Part shown: positions 54,587-62,545 of the stretch, piece by piece
Numbering within the stretch: position 1 is the stretch's first letter
Layout: each line of letters starts with the position of its first letter
Assembly: GCF_002929535.1 (NCBI RefSeq)
Contig: NZ_PJJO01000060.1
Location: forward strand, 1 to 64,000
Origin: Cryobacterium sp. Y11
Lineage (GTDB): Bacteria; Actinomycetota; Actinomycetes; Actinomycetales; Microbacteriaceae
DNA length: 64,000 bases
Direction: 5' to 3'
Program-made: the position numbers and the translations under genes
Notes under the pieces: model-generated
What the model was told of the DNA's origin: nothing
Seen by the model: only the letters and a program-made list of their open reading frames with translations
Databases searched by the model: none

Positions 54587-56029
54587 ATGAACATCGTTCA
54601 AGAAATTCTTGAAAACGTGACGAGTTACCTGACCTCGCTCGGCGCGGCAGTAACACTTCCCATTCTGATCACCATATTCGGCATGATCCTCGGGCAGAAA
54701 TTTGCGCAGGCGCTGCGAGCAGGTGTGCTCATCGGCGTCGGATTCATTGGAATCAATCTGGTCATCGGGCTGATGGCATCCACCGTCGGGCCCGCAGCGC
54801 AGAATTTCGCCAAGAACCTCGGCGTCGATCTCACCACCCTCGACGTCGGCTGGCCGGCCAGTGCTGCCATCGCATTCGGATCAACGGTCGGTGCACTCAT
54901 CATTCCGGTCTGCCTCGCGGTCAACATGCTCCTGCTCTGGTCCGGCCTGACGCGCACGTTCAACATCGACCTGTGGAACTATTGGCATTTCGCTCTCGTC
55001 GGCGCCCTGGTCGGCGGCGTGACCGGCAGCTTCTGGCTCGGCCTGGCCGCGTCTGCCGTGCACATGACAATCGTGCTCGCACTCGCCGATCTATCCGCAC
55101 CGTGGATTCAGAAATACTTCAAGTTTCCTGATATTTCCTTCCCCCACGGCACGAGTGCCCCGTACATTTTGCTCGCGGTGCCGCTCAACTGGGTCTTTGA
55201 TCGCATCCCCGGCTTTCGCAAGCTCAAGGCAGATCCCGAGACTATCGAGCGCCGATTCGGAGTCTTCGGGGAGTCGATGATTCTTGGTCTCATTCTGGGC
55301 ATATTCATTGGCCTGGCCGGGTACGGCTTCGATGACCCCCGTAAAGATTCAATTTCGATCCTCGTTCTGGCCATCAGCCTCGCGGCAGTTCTCCTCTTAC
55401 TGCCGAGAATGGTGTCCATTCTGATGGAGGGGCTGATCCCGGTCTCGGACTCGGCGCGCACGTTCGTGCAGAAACGTTTTCCAGGCCGTAAGTTCTACAT
55501 CGGCCTCGACCCGGCCATCGCGGTCGGCCAGCCGGCTGTTCTCGCGACCTCGCTAGTTCTGGTACCGATTACGGTTCTCGTGGCGATCGCACTCGCGCCG
55601 GCAGGAAATCAAGTGCTCCCGCTCGTCGACCTCGCAACGATTCCCTTCATCGTCGCCATGATGGTTCCGATCTTTCGCGGAAACATCATCCGCTCGGTCA
55701 TCGGCGGGGCGATCGTTATCGGTGCCGGACTGTTCATCGCCACCGCGACGGCTCCTCAGTTCACGAAAATCGCCGCCGATTCGGGATTCACCGACACCCA
55801 GGGAGCGCAGCAGATCTCGTCACTGGTCGACGGAGCCAACCCGCTGACGGGTCTGTTCTTTGCGGCGGCGAATTTGGGCGGGTGGACGGTAGCCGCGCTC
55901 GCTGTTATCGCGGTCGGTTTCGCCTTCTGGGTGAGTCGTATCGAGAAGCGACGCGATGCCGCTCGCCAATTGCTGGCCTTCGAAGAAGAAGCGGATGCGC
56001 CGGCAGTAGCTTCCGTGGACGGCGTCTAA
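54587..56029 (+). CDS. Galactitol-type PTS IIC permease
   Basis: 480 residues with about ten to eleven membrane helices. Gat-family features: GVLIGVGFIGINLVIGLMAS, GPAAQNFAKNLGVDLTTLDVGW and PYILLAVPLNWVFDRIPGFR. It moves a hexitol or other polyol across the membrane with phosphorylation. Polyol identity is unknown; family members also handle pentitols, tagatose-pathway sugars or threitol-like substrates. Confidence 0.92.
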   Translation: MNIVQEILENVTSYLTSLGAAVTLPILITIFGMILGQKFAQALRAGVLIGVGFIGINLVIGLMASTVGPAAQNFAKNLGVDLTTLDVGWPASAAIAFGSTVGALIIPVCLAVNMLLLWSGLTRTFNIDLWNYWHFALVGALVGGVTGSFWLGLAASAVHMTIVLALADLSAPWIQKYFKFPDISFPHGTSAPYILLAVPLNWVFDRIPGFRKLKADPETIERRFGVFGESMILGLILGIFIGLAGYGFDDPRKDSISILVLAISLAAVLLLLPRMVSILMEGLIPVSDSARTFVQKRFPGRKFYIGLDPAIAVGQPAVLATSLVLVPITVLVAIALAPAGNQVLPLVDLATIPFIVAMMVPIFRGNIIRSVIGGAIVIGAGLFIATATAPQFTKIAADSGFTDTQGAQQISSLVDGANPLTGLFFAAANLGGWTVAALAVIAVGFAFWVSRIEKRRDAARQLLAFEEEADAPAVASVDGV

Positions 56030-56050
56030 CACGACACGTTCACGGCACGA

Positions 56051-56090
56051 AGAAGCGGCTCTGAGAACTCCTTTTCTCAGAGCTGCTTCT
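56051..56090. terminator. Bidirectional terminator between the IIC gene and ptsI
   Basis: AGAAGCGGCTCTGAGAA and TTCTCAGAGCTGCTTCT pair along 16-17 bp with one mismatch around CTCCTT. It separates the convergent genes; T-runs are short. Confidence 0.85.
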
Positions 56091-56101
56091 GGGTGCGAGG
56101 T

Positions 56102-57757
56102 TCAGTTCGTCACGAAGTCCCGAGCCAGGGTGCGTGCCTCGGCCGCGCTGGAAGCTCCGAGCACACGGGACGCGAGTTGCGCCGCTTCGAGGCGGGTGTA
56201 GCGCAGAAGTTCGGCCCGAACATCCGCCAGGGCTGCCGCGGTCATCGACAGCGACGTCGCACCGAGGCCGACCAGCACAACGGCCAGGAGGGGGTCACTG
56301 GCAGCTTCACCACAGACACCGACCGGCGTACCGGCGCCAGTACCAGCGTCACCAATAAGCTTGACCAACCGTAGAACGGCCGGATGCCACGGGTCCTGGT
56401 ACGACGCGACGGAACCCAGCAGCCGGTCGGCGGCCATCGTGTATTGGGTGAGATCGTTCGTTCCGATGCTCACGAAATCACAGGCGCGTACTACCTGATC
56501 GGCCATCAGCGCGAGGGAAGGAATCTCGGCCATCACTCCGGCTACACGAATTCCCAGCTCCCGGGCGAGGTCGACAAAATACCTGGTCTCCGCCAGGTCC
56601 GAAACCATCGGCGCCATCACCCAGAGTTCGGCGCTGGTGGCGCGCTCGGCACCCGCGAGGGCGGTGAGTTGGTCGCGCAGCACCTCTTCGTTGGCCCGCA
56701 GCGCCCGGAGCCCGCGAAGACCGAGTGCCGGATTCTCCTCCGGCCCACCGTGCAGAAACTTCAAGGGTTTATCGGCACCGGCGTCGAGGCATCGCACGAC
56801 CACTTTCTGCCCGGGAAAGGCTTCCAGGACGGACGTGTAGTGTGCTTGCTGCTCGGCAACCGTGGGCGCGGCCTGGGAGTCCAGGAAGAGAAACTCCGTA
56901 CGAAACAGCCCCACTCCCTCCGCCCCTAACCGCACGGCCTGGGCGCAGTCCGCGCTGGATCCCAGATTGGCCAGCAACGGCAGCGCCTCCCCGTCACGCA
57001 ACGCACCCGGGGCAAGTTCGATGTATTGTTCTGCCGCCAGGGCCCTCAATCGGTCCTCCGCCGCCGCAAGTTCGTCGGGCCCGGGCGCAACCGTGATCCG
57101 GCCGGTTGCGGCATCGACGATGATCGTGGTGCCGTCCAGCAGCTCATCCGCTCCCTCGACGCCCACGACGGCCGGCAGAAGGAGCGAGCGAGCGAGGATC
57201 GCTGTGTGCGAGGTCGGTCCACCGTCACTCGTGACGAGCGCAAGAACCAGGAGCGGGTCCAGGAGGACCGTGTCGGCCGGAGCGAGATCGCGCGCCACGA
57301 GAATATAGGGCGACCGAGATTCCGGCAGACCCGGTGCGGGTACGCCACGCAGCACAGCGATGATCCGCTGCGCGACATCATGCAGGTCGGCGGCGCGCTC
57401 AGCCAGGTATCCGCCCAGATCGCCAAGGCGAGCGGCAAAGTCAGCGAAAGCTTCGAAGACCGCGCGTTCTCCGGTACTTCCCGCATCAATTCGCGTGTTC
57501 ACATCATCGACGAGTGTTGGGTCCAGCGCCATCATCGACTGTGCTTCCAACACGTCCTGCGCTTCACCGCCGGCTGCTTCACCGCGCTGAAGCAAATCGG
57601 CCGAGACCGTGGCAAGCGCGATGCCGACCAGCCGCTGCTCGTCACGGGCATCCGTCGTGCGATGAGCCCGCTCCGGTTCCGAAAGTGCGGCTGGCATCCG
57701 TAACACGGGGCCGACAGCGATTGTGCGCCCCACTCCGATACCGCACAGTTCCTTCAT
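56102..57757 (-). CDS. ptsI: PTS enzyme I (phosphoenolpyruvate-protein phosphotransferase)
   Basis: 551 residues, near the usual 570. Phospho-His in GGPTSHTAILARSL (about His184); PEP-binding motifs GVGLFRTEFLFLDS, IGTNDLTQYTMAADR and the C-terminal GVCGEAASDPLLAVVLVGLG are all present. ATG 57757 with GAGGAGC. It draws phosphate from PEP for HPr. Separated from the SAF oxidoreductase by a terminator. Confidence 0.96.
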   Translation of the reverse strand: MKELCGIGVGRTIAVGPVLRMPAALSEPERAHRTTDARDEQRLVGIALATVSADLLQRGEAAGGEAQDVLEAQSMMALDPTLVDDVNTRIDAGSTGERAVFEAFADFAARLGDLGGYLAERAADLHDVAQRIIAVLRGVPAPGLPESRSPYILVARDLAPADTVLLDPLLVLALVTSDGGPTSHTAILARSLLLPAVVGVEGADELLDGTTIIVDAATGRITVAPGPDELAAAEDRLRALAAEQYIELAPGALRDGEALPLLANLGSSADCAQAVRLGAEGVGLFRTEFLFLDSQAAPTVAEQQAHYTSVLEAFPGQKVVVRCLDAGADKPLKFLHGGPEENPALGLRGLRALRANEEVLRDQLTALAGAERATSAELWVMAPMVSDLAETRYFVDLARELGIRVAGVMAEIPSLALMADQVVRACDFVSIGTNDLTQYTMAADRLLGSVASYQDPWHPAVLRLVKLIGDAGTGAGTPVGVCGEAASDPLLAVVLVGLGATSLSMTAAALADVRAELLRYTRLEAAQLASRVLGASSAAEARTLARDFVTN

Positions 57758-57807
57758 GAGTTGCTCCTCAGTCTCTCAACGGTCAATCTGCTCGTTAACC
57801 CGCAAAA

Positions 57808-57845
57808 CCGGACATCGCCGCTCATTGGGGAGCGGTGATGTCCGG
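57808..57845 (-). terminator. Terminator between the SAF oxidoreductase gene and ptsI
   Basis: CCGGACATCGCCGCTC and GAGCGGTGATGTCCGG form a 16-bp stem with one wobble and loop ATTGGG. On the minus strand it is followed by TTTTGCGGG. It ends 16 bp past the oxidoreductase stop. Confidence 0.85.
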
Positions 57846-57861
57846 CGAAATCGGCCGAGTG

Positions 57862-59217
57862 CTAGTTGACCAGGGACAGCAGCTGGGTGTCTTCCGACAC
57901 GCTGTCGGTCAGCAGCTGGGTCTCTTCCAACAGGCCATCGGTCAGCAGGGCATCCTGCAGCTTGCGCAGGATGACGATGGTCTTGGTCTCGTCCAGGGTG
58001 ACATCGTCGTAGGTGATCGGTGTGCCCTTCGCGACGTTGCGACGCAGCGTTGCAGCGGATGCGAGACCAATCGGCAGCTCGCGCCCGGCGCGGGCTTCGA
58101 CGGCAGAAACGGCATCACCGTAGACGTGCTCGCCACCAATGCCGTCGATTTTCTCGCCAACGACGAGGTCGCGCTTGGCCATCGCGGACACGTCGGCATT
58201 CCACGCTGCCGGGGCGAGCGATGCCTGCCGATCGATGATGACCTCACCGATGGACAGTACGGCCTCAACGCTGGCCAGGTGGTACGGGCGGTAGAAGGAG
58301 AAGTACGGGCCATCGCCGAGCTTGAGGTAGCGCAGCTCTTCCCGAACCACGTCATCGTCGGCTTTGGCCACGACGAACACGCCGGGGGCCACGGGGCCGG
58401 TCGCGTAGTCGACGACCCCACTAGCGGGAAGGATGCCGCCGTCGCTCACCGGCTTGAAAATGTCGTGCAGGGTGGGCACCGTGGCCGGCGGTCCGTTCAT
58501 CGACCGCCGGCTCAACTGGAGGTCGGCGGCGTTCGCGAGGGCTGCCATCTCGATCATGGTCTTGGTGCCGTCCACGAAGCTGCACAGCATGCGCGGGTTC
58601 ATGCCCTTCGCTGATGCTTCTTCGACCAGCATTGCCGGGGTGGCCGCGCTGTTCAGGGGGTTGTTCTTTCCCTTACCGGCACAGACAACTTCGAGTCCGA
58701 TGTCCTGCACGTACTCCACGAGCTTGAGGCATTCCACCGGCTCGTCGCCGCGGCAGACCGTGTAGATGTTGCCGGTCTGCGCGGCGATGCGCGCCAGCAG
58801 CAATCCAACGGTCACGTCGGCCTCAACGGTCATCAGCGCAACATCCTTGCCGCCCAGTAATGACGCCAAGGCAACCTTTGCTGCGATCTCGGGAACACCC
58901 GAGCATTCGATGACGAGGTCAATCGGCAGTTTCGTCAGCGTGAGCGCGTCGTTCACGACGACGTGTCGACCCGCCTCGATTGCCTGGCTCAACACCGACG
59001 TGTCGCTGTCTTGCACCACATCTTCAATGCCGGCGTTGTGCAGGGCGGAGATCGCACGCTCCACCGCAACGTCGGCGACGGCGGTGATGTCCACACCCTT
59101 CTGGCGCGCGATCTGGGCGATGAAACCCGATCCCATCTGGCCCGCACCGACCAGGCCGACCCGTACCGGGCGGCCGATCTTACTCTGACGTTCGAGAAGC
59201 TTGCGTGTGTAGCCCAT
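57862..59217 (-). CDS. NAD(P)-binding oxidoreductase with C-terminal SAF domain
   Basis: 451 residues. Rossmann N-terminus VRVGLVGAGQMGSGFIAQIA; the middle resembles homoserine-dehydrogenase/Gfo-Idh-like proteins (VIECSGVPEIAAKVAL, ALMTVEADVTVGLLLARI, CSFVDGTKTMIEMAALAN). The end has a SAF-type region (RDLVVGEKIDGIGGEHVYGD; GLASAATLRRNVAKGTPITY). Such proteins recur near polyol catabolism genes but their reaction is unproven. It has its own promoter region with paired operators at 59248-59280. It may replace the usual polyol-phosphate dehydrogenase (inference). Confidence 0.85.
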   Translation of the reverse strand: MGYTRKLLERQSKIGRPVRVGLVGAGQMGSGFIAQIARQKGVDITAVADVAVERAISALHNAGIEDVVQDSDTSVLSQAIEAGRHVVVNDALTLTKLPIDLVIECSGVPEIAAKVALASLLGGKDVALMTVEADVTVGLLLARIAAQTGNIYTVCRGDEPVECLKLVEYVQDIGLEVVCAGKGKNNPLNSAATPAMLVEEASAKGMNPRMLCSFVDGTKTMIEMAALANAADLQLSRRSMNGPPATVPTLHDIFKPVSDGGILPASGVVDYATGPVAPGVFVVAKADDDVVREELRYLKLGDGPYFSFYRPYHLASVEAVLSIGEVIIDRQASLAPAAWNADVSAMAKRDLVVGEKIDGIGGEHVYGDAVSAVEARAGRELPIGLASAATLRRNVAKGTPITYDDVTLDETKTIVILRKLQDALLTDGLLEETQLLTDSVSEDTQLLSLVN

Positions 59218-59247
59218 GAGTTCCTCCAGTGATAATTGAAATTGTCT

Positions 59248-59280
59248 GCACTTATGTGCTTAGCGTACTCACTTATGTGA
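59248..59280. promoter_or_regulatory. Paired operator sites upstream of the SAF oxidoreductase gene
   Basis: GCACTTATGTGC (59248-59259) and TCACTTATGTGA (59269-59280), sharing CACTTATGTG; starts 21 bp apart, two helical turns. The second is a TCAC-N4-GTGA palindrome. They lie 31 bp before the start codon, overlapping the expected promoter. Confidence 0.75.
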
Positions 59281-59353
59281 ATTCCACGACGCGTGAGTGT
59301 GCTCCCGACGACGCTGGCGCGCGGTCGGCGGCGGAACGAACAGCCTGTCGTTC

Positions 59354-59788
59354 CTACGCGGGCTCGGGACGCGCCGGGTCAGGACGACTCGGAGAACGAG
59401 TACCCGTCCCCTTGCGGCGCACGATCTCCGCCTGTTCCAGGCATCCCTGAACGGCCTTCTTCATGCTCTTTCCCGTGGCCCGCTCCACGACTGAGCGCGC
59501 GGACCCCAGAAGTTCCGCGCGCACTCGGAACTTGGCCAGCACGCTGCGGCCGACCATGGCCTCCGCAGCGAGCACCTCCTGGTCGATTGAATCAATCACC
59601 AACACCACGACGGCTCCACGAAGGATGCCCTTGCTGCGACCGGAGACCAGAACGTGGGCGCTGTTTCCGCCGAACTGCTGCGCCAGACGCCGAGTGACGC
59701 CGGTGTATGCACGCTGCTGAAAGTAACTGAACAATCCGCTCAGGAGCAGGGCCCCCAACAGGAAAAGAGCAAATCTGCCGGTGTCCAT
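59354..59788 (-). CDS. Glucitol operon activator-like protein (GutM family)
   Basis: 144 residues with one N-terminal membrane helix (FALFLLGALLLSGLFSYFQQ) and a GutM core: RRLAQQFGGNSAHVLVSGRS, RGAVVVLVIDSIDQEVLAAE. The GutM (SrlM) family sits in glucitol PTS operons and is described as an auxiliary activator. Its mode of action is not established. The ATG abuts the IIA stop. Confidence 0.85.
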   Translation of the reverse strand: MDTGRFALFLLGALLLSGLFSYFQQRAYTGVTRRLAQQFGGNSAHVLVSGRSKGILRGAVVVLVIDSIDQEVLAAEAMVGRSVLAKFRVRAELLGSARSVVERATGKSMKKAVQGCLEQAEIVRRKGTGTRSPSRPDPARPEPA

Positions 59789-60163
59789 TTAGGCACCCAT
59801 AATCAGTTCAATCATGGCGCCAGGTTGCGGCAGCCCCAGCTCTCCCTCAGCGTGAAGGGCACCGGGCAGCAGGTTCGTACCGGCCTCCGGGTTGCAGTAG
59901 ACCACGATGTGGCCGAGCTGCCGCAGGTTTTCCCCCGCCCGTTCACCGACGGCGGTGACGGTGACTCTGGCCTCGCCGACCCGCAACACGTCCCCCGGCT
60001 GGGGATCGCGCTCTGGATCGTGCTTGATGGACTTGTGTACGATACTCACCTCGGCCAATTCAGCCGGACACGGTTCTCCGAAGAAGATGACCACACCACC
60101 CTCAACCATTTCAAGGGCGTCTTCGCCGATTGAAATGACTTCGCTGTGAAAGTACTGGCTCAT
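59789..60163 (-). CDS. Glucitol/sorbitol-type PTS IIA protein
   Basis: 124 residues from the ATG at 60163 (MSQYFHSEVISIG), chosen over an upstream GTG (60175) because it aligns with the E. coli protein start and puts the active His at position 43, its E. coli number (VSIVHKSI). Other matches: VTVTAVGERAGENLRQLGHI. Phosphate relay from HPr to IIB of the next gene. Confidence 0.9.
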   Translation of the reverse strand: MSQYFHSEVISIGEDALEMVEGGVVIFFGEPCPAELAEVSIVHKSIKHDPERDPQPGDVLRVGEARVTVTAVGERAGENLRQLGHIVVYCNPEAGTNLLPGALHAEGELGLPQPGAMIELIMGA

Positions 60164-60226
60164 GATAATGCTCACTATCTATCCGGTTGTCGCGTCAGGC
60201 TGGCGTACTGGGGGGCGTGGATAGGT

Positions 60227-61267
60227 TTACAGCAGGAAGCTGACCAACCACGCGATGACGACTGCGATGGGTGAGGTGATCAGGCGGGAGAACAGTACGG
60301 CGGGAACACCCACAGCAATTGTCTCTGGCTTGGCCTCGCCGAGCGCCAGACCGACCGGCACGAAGTCACACCCGACCTGTCCGTTGATGGCAAACAGCGT
60401 CGGCAGGGCGTAGGCAATCGGGAGTGCGCCGGTGGCGATCTGGGTTCCCATGAGCACGCCAACCACCTGCGCGATTGCAGCTCCCGGCCCGAGGATGGGC
60501 GAGAGAAAGGGCAGCGCCGTAATCACACCGAGCAAGATCAGTCCCCAAGGACTGGACGTGAGCGGAGTCACCGCATTGGCGATCCAGGTTGAGATGCCGG
60601 TGAAGGTGACAAATCCAATGAGCAGACTCACGTACGCCATGAACGGCAGGATCGTCTGCAGGGTCAGCTGAATGGCTTGGCGGCCCGACGATAACAGGGT
60701 GTTGATGATGTTGCCGACAATGGCCCCGAATCCTGCCGCCGCGGTGGAAAACCCCCCGACGATGCCCCTCTTGCCGGAGCTGCTTCGCGGCTGTACGCGG
60801 ATTCGTTCCTGGGGAACTACCGTTGGTCGCGAGCTGCTGACATGCGCACTGGCCGGTGCTTCTGCCGCGGGAGCGTTGGTAAGAGCACCATCGAAGATGG
60901 CAACGTTGCTCGGTCCCACGGCCGAAACGAAGAGGTCTTCGGTGATGTACTTCGCCAGCGGCCCCGAAGGCTCGCCGGGGAACACGTCAACCGTGAGGAG
61001 CTTCTTCTTGGGGTAGACCCCGATTCGGGCCGTGCCGCCGCAGTTGATGACGACGACCGCAACGCGAGCGTCATCCATTCCCGTCGTGAATCCATCAACT
61101 GCTTCGGCGCCCGAAAGTTCGGCGATCCTGGCAGCGACGGGGTGAATGCCACCACCGGTGACCGAGAGCACAACGTTGCGCTCGCTGTTTGGACTGACCA
61201 GAAGGCCGGGTCCCCATCCGCCGTTGCCGGCGCTGACAAATACATCGTTATATTGACTGTTCGACAT
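60227..61267 (-). CDS. Glucitol/sorbitol-type PTS IIBC protein
   Basis: 346 residues. An N-terminal IIB domain has phospho-Cys76 in VVVINCGGTARIGVYPKK and the start NDVFVSAGNGGWGPGL. After a linker (about 130-160), a IIC1 membrane part has about four helices (TILPFMAYVSLLIGFVTFTG; LFAINGQVGCDFVPVGLALG). It is split from IIC2, as in typical gutE/gutA pairs. The gene follows IIC2 with only 3 bp between. Confidence 0.92.
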   Translation of the reverse strand: MSNSQYNDVFVSAGNGGWGPGLLVSPNSERNVVLSVTGGGIHPVAARIAELSGAEAVDGFTTGMDDARVAVVVINCGGTARIGVYPKKKLLTVDVFPGEPSGPLAKYITEDLFVSAVGPSNVAIFDGALTNAPAAEAPASAHVSSSRPTVVPQERIRVQPRSSSGKRGIVGGFSTAAAGFGAIVGNIINTLLSSGRQAIQLTLQTILPFMAYVSLLIGFVTFTGISTWIANAVTPLTSSPWGLILLGVITALPFLSPILGPGAAIAQVVGVLMGTQIATGALPIAYALPTLFAINGQVGCDFVPVGLALGEAKPETIAVGVPAVLFSRLITSPIAVVIAWLVSFLL

Positions 61268-61270
61268 GGT

Positions 61271-61972
61271 TTAAGCCATCCCATCGATGGGCGCAGCAGC
61301 GGAGATCTTTTTAGAGGAACGTGATGCGGCAGAGGCCTCAGCGAAGGCTCGGTCGTAATCGTCGAAAACCGCGGTGAGGCCCTCGCGGCGAATGAGCATC
61401 CTGGTAATCCATTCCGTGACCACGCCGCGGATGAAGATCACCACGATGCCGGTGGCGAAGTAGAGCAGCGCCAGTTGGGCGTACGAACCGGGGCTGACCT
61501 TGAGCACTCCAGCGGCAACGCCCGTCCAGACGAAAATTTCACCGGCATTGGCATGTGGAAAGAAGGCCGTGACCGGGTGCACGAACGAAACGGCTGCGTC
61601 ATAGAACGCCGGCTTCTGGCGTTCTGGAAGATACATTCCGAAGGAATAGCACATGGGGTTGGTCAAGACGATGACGGCGATCACGGGCATGACCGTGTAT
61701 CGCGTGATCGCATAGCGAGCCGACCACTGGACAGCCCGAGTCATTCGCGCCTCGCCGATCCAGGTCGTAATCGCGTACATGAGCGTCAGCAGCACGATCA
61801 GGGTGGGAAGAATGCCCGTGACAAGCCCCATGAAGGCAGCGCCCGAAGCGTTGAACAACCCGATGAACTGCTCGGCGCCCCACGTGAACGCCATCAGAAC
61901 GGGGTTGTCGCCTGATGGGACGGGAGGTGCCGGATCGACCACGCTGGCGACCAGGTCCAAGATACCGATCAT
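61271..61972 (-). CDS. Glucitol/sorbitol-type PTS IIC2 protein
   Basis: 233 residues with about four membrane segments (AFMGLVTGILPTLIVLLTLM; TRYTVMPVIAVIVLTNPMCY) and the IIC-Gut signature around NPMCYSFGMYLPERQKPAFYD. It starts the gut-type operon IIC2-IIBC-IIA-gutM. The paired operators at 62077-62109 lie about 105 bp upstream. Confidence 0.92.
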   Translation of the reverse strand: MIGILDLVASVVDPAPPVPSGDNPVLMAFTWGAEQFIGLFNASGAAFMGLVTGILPTLIVLLTLMYAITTWIGEARMTRAVQWSARYAITRYTVMPVIAVIVLTNPMCYSFGMYLPERQKPAFYDAAVSFVHPVTAFFPHANAGEIFVWTGVAAGVLKVSPGSYAQLALLYFATGIVVIFIRGVVTEWITRMLIRREGLTAVFDDYDRAFAEASAASRSSKKISAAAPIDGMA

Positions 61973-62076
61973 TGTTCTACCTTTCTCAGCCGCAACAGGG
62001 TTGTCGGCGTTGGATGAAGTGCCGACTCCTGAGACCAGGAAGTGTCATCATCGACGGCGTTCATTTAGATCATAAT

Positions 62077-62109
62077 CACATACGTGATTTTTTACTACAC
62101 TTTTGTGAA
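62077..62109. promoter_or_regulatory. Paired operator sites upstream of the glucitol-type PTS operon
   Basis: TCACATACGTGA (62077-62088), a TCAC-N4-GTGA palindrome, and ACACTTTTGTGA (62098-62109), starts 21 bp apart. A TATGAT -10-like hexamer on the minus strand (62070-62075) adjoins the first, so binding would affect the promoter directly. Confidence 0.75.
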
Positions 62110-62212
62110 ACGACTTCAGGCTATGTTACGTCATATGACGTCTGCGGCGGAAGCCAGCGCAAGCGTGCCCACGAGCATCGCCGACCGACCAATCACAGAC
62201 ACCCCCGTGGGC

Positions 62213-62479
62213 CTAGTCCGTACGACCGAGCAACTCCACGAGCTCGTCGAGGATCACATCGGAACCGTCGCCACTCGCTTCGATCACCACGTCTTCGCCG
62301 CACATCACGCCCAGGGATATCACTCCCAGGATGCTTGCGGCGTTGGCGGTCTTATCGCCCCTGCTGACGGTGACCGCAACGCCACTGCGCGTGACAGCCT
62401 TGGTGAACAGGGAAGCGGGACGCGCATGCAGACCGTGTTCGGAGGCCACGCGTACAGTTCTTTGACTCAAAATTTCCAT
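62213..62479 (-). CDS. ptsH: HPr phosphocarrier protein
   Basis: 88 residues. Phospho-His18 in SEHGLHARPA; the Ser site region is NAASILGVISLGV. Carries phosphate from enzyme I to the IIA domains. It is on the same strand as, and 240 bp before, the gut-type operon. Two TTCTCC-N4-GGAGAA palindromes lie just upstream. Confidence 0.95.
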   Translation of the reverse strand: MEILSQRTVRVASEHGLHARPASLFTKAVTRSGVAVTVSRGDKTANAASILGVISLGVMCGEDVVIEASGDGSDVILDELVELLGRTD

Positions 62480-62490
62480 CCATTCGCTTG

Positions 62491-62532
62491 TTCTCCCCTG
62501 GGAGAAAGAATACGTTTTCTCCGATCGGAGAA
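62491..62532. promoter_or_regulatory. Two TTCTCC-N4-GGAGAA palindromes upstream of ptsH
   Basis: TTCTCCCCTGGGAGAA (62491-62506) and TTCTCCGATCGGAGAA (62517-62532), the second perfect over 16 bp; starts 26 bp apart. They lie within 55 bp of the HPr start, between it and the E2 stop. They may be an operator pair or RNA structure that also masks the GGGGAG ribosome site. Confidence 0.7.
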
Positions 62533-62545
62533 ATTACCGGGCTAC

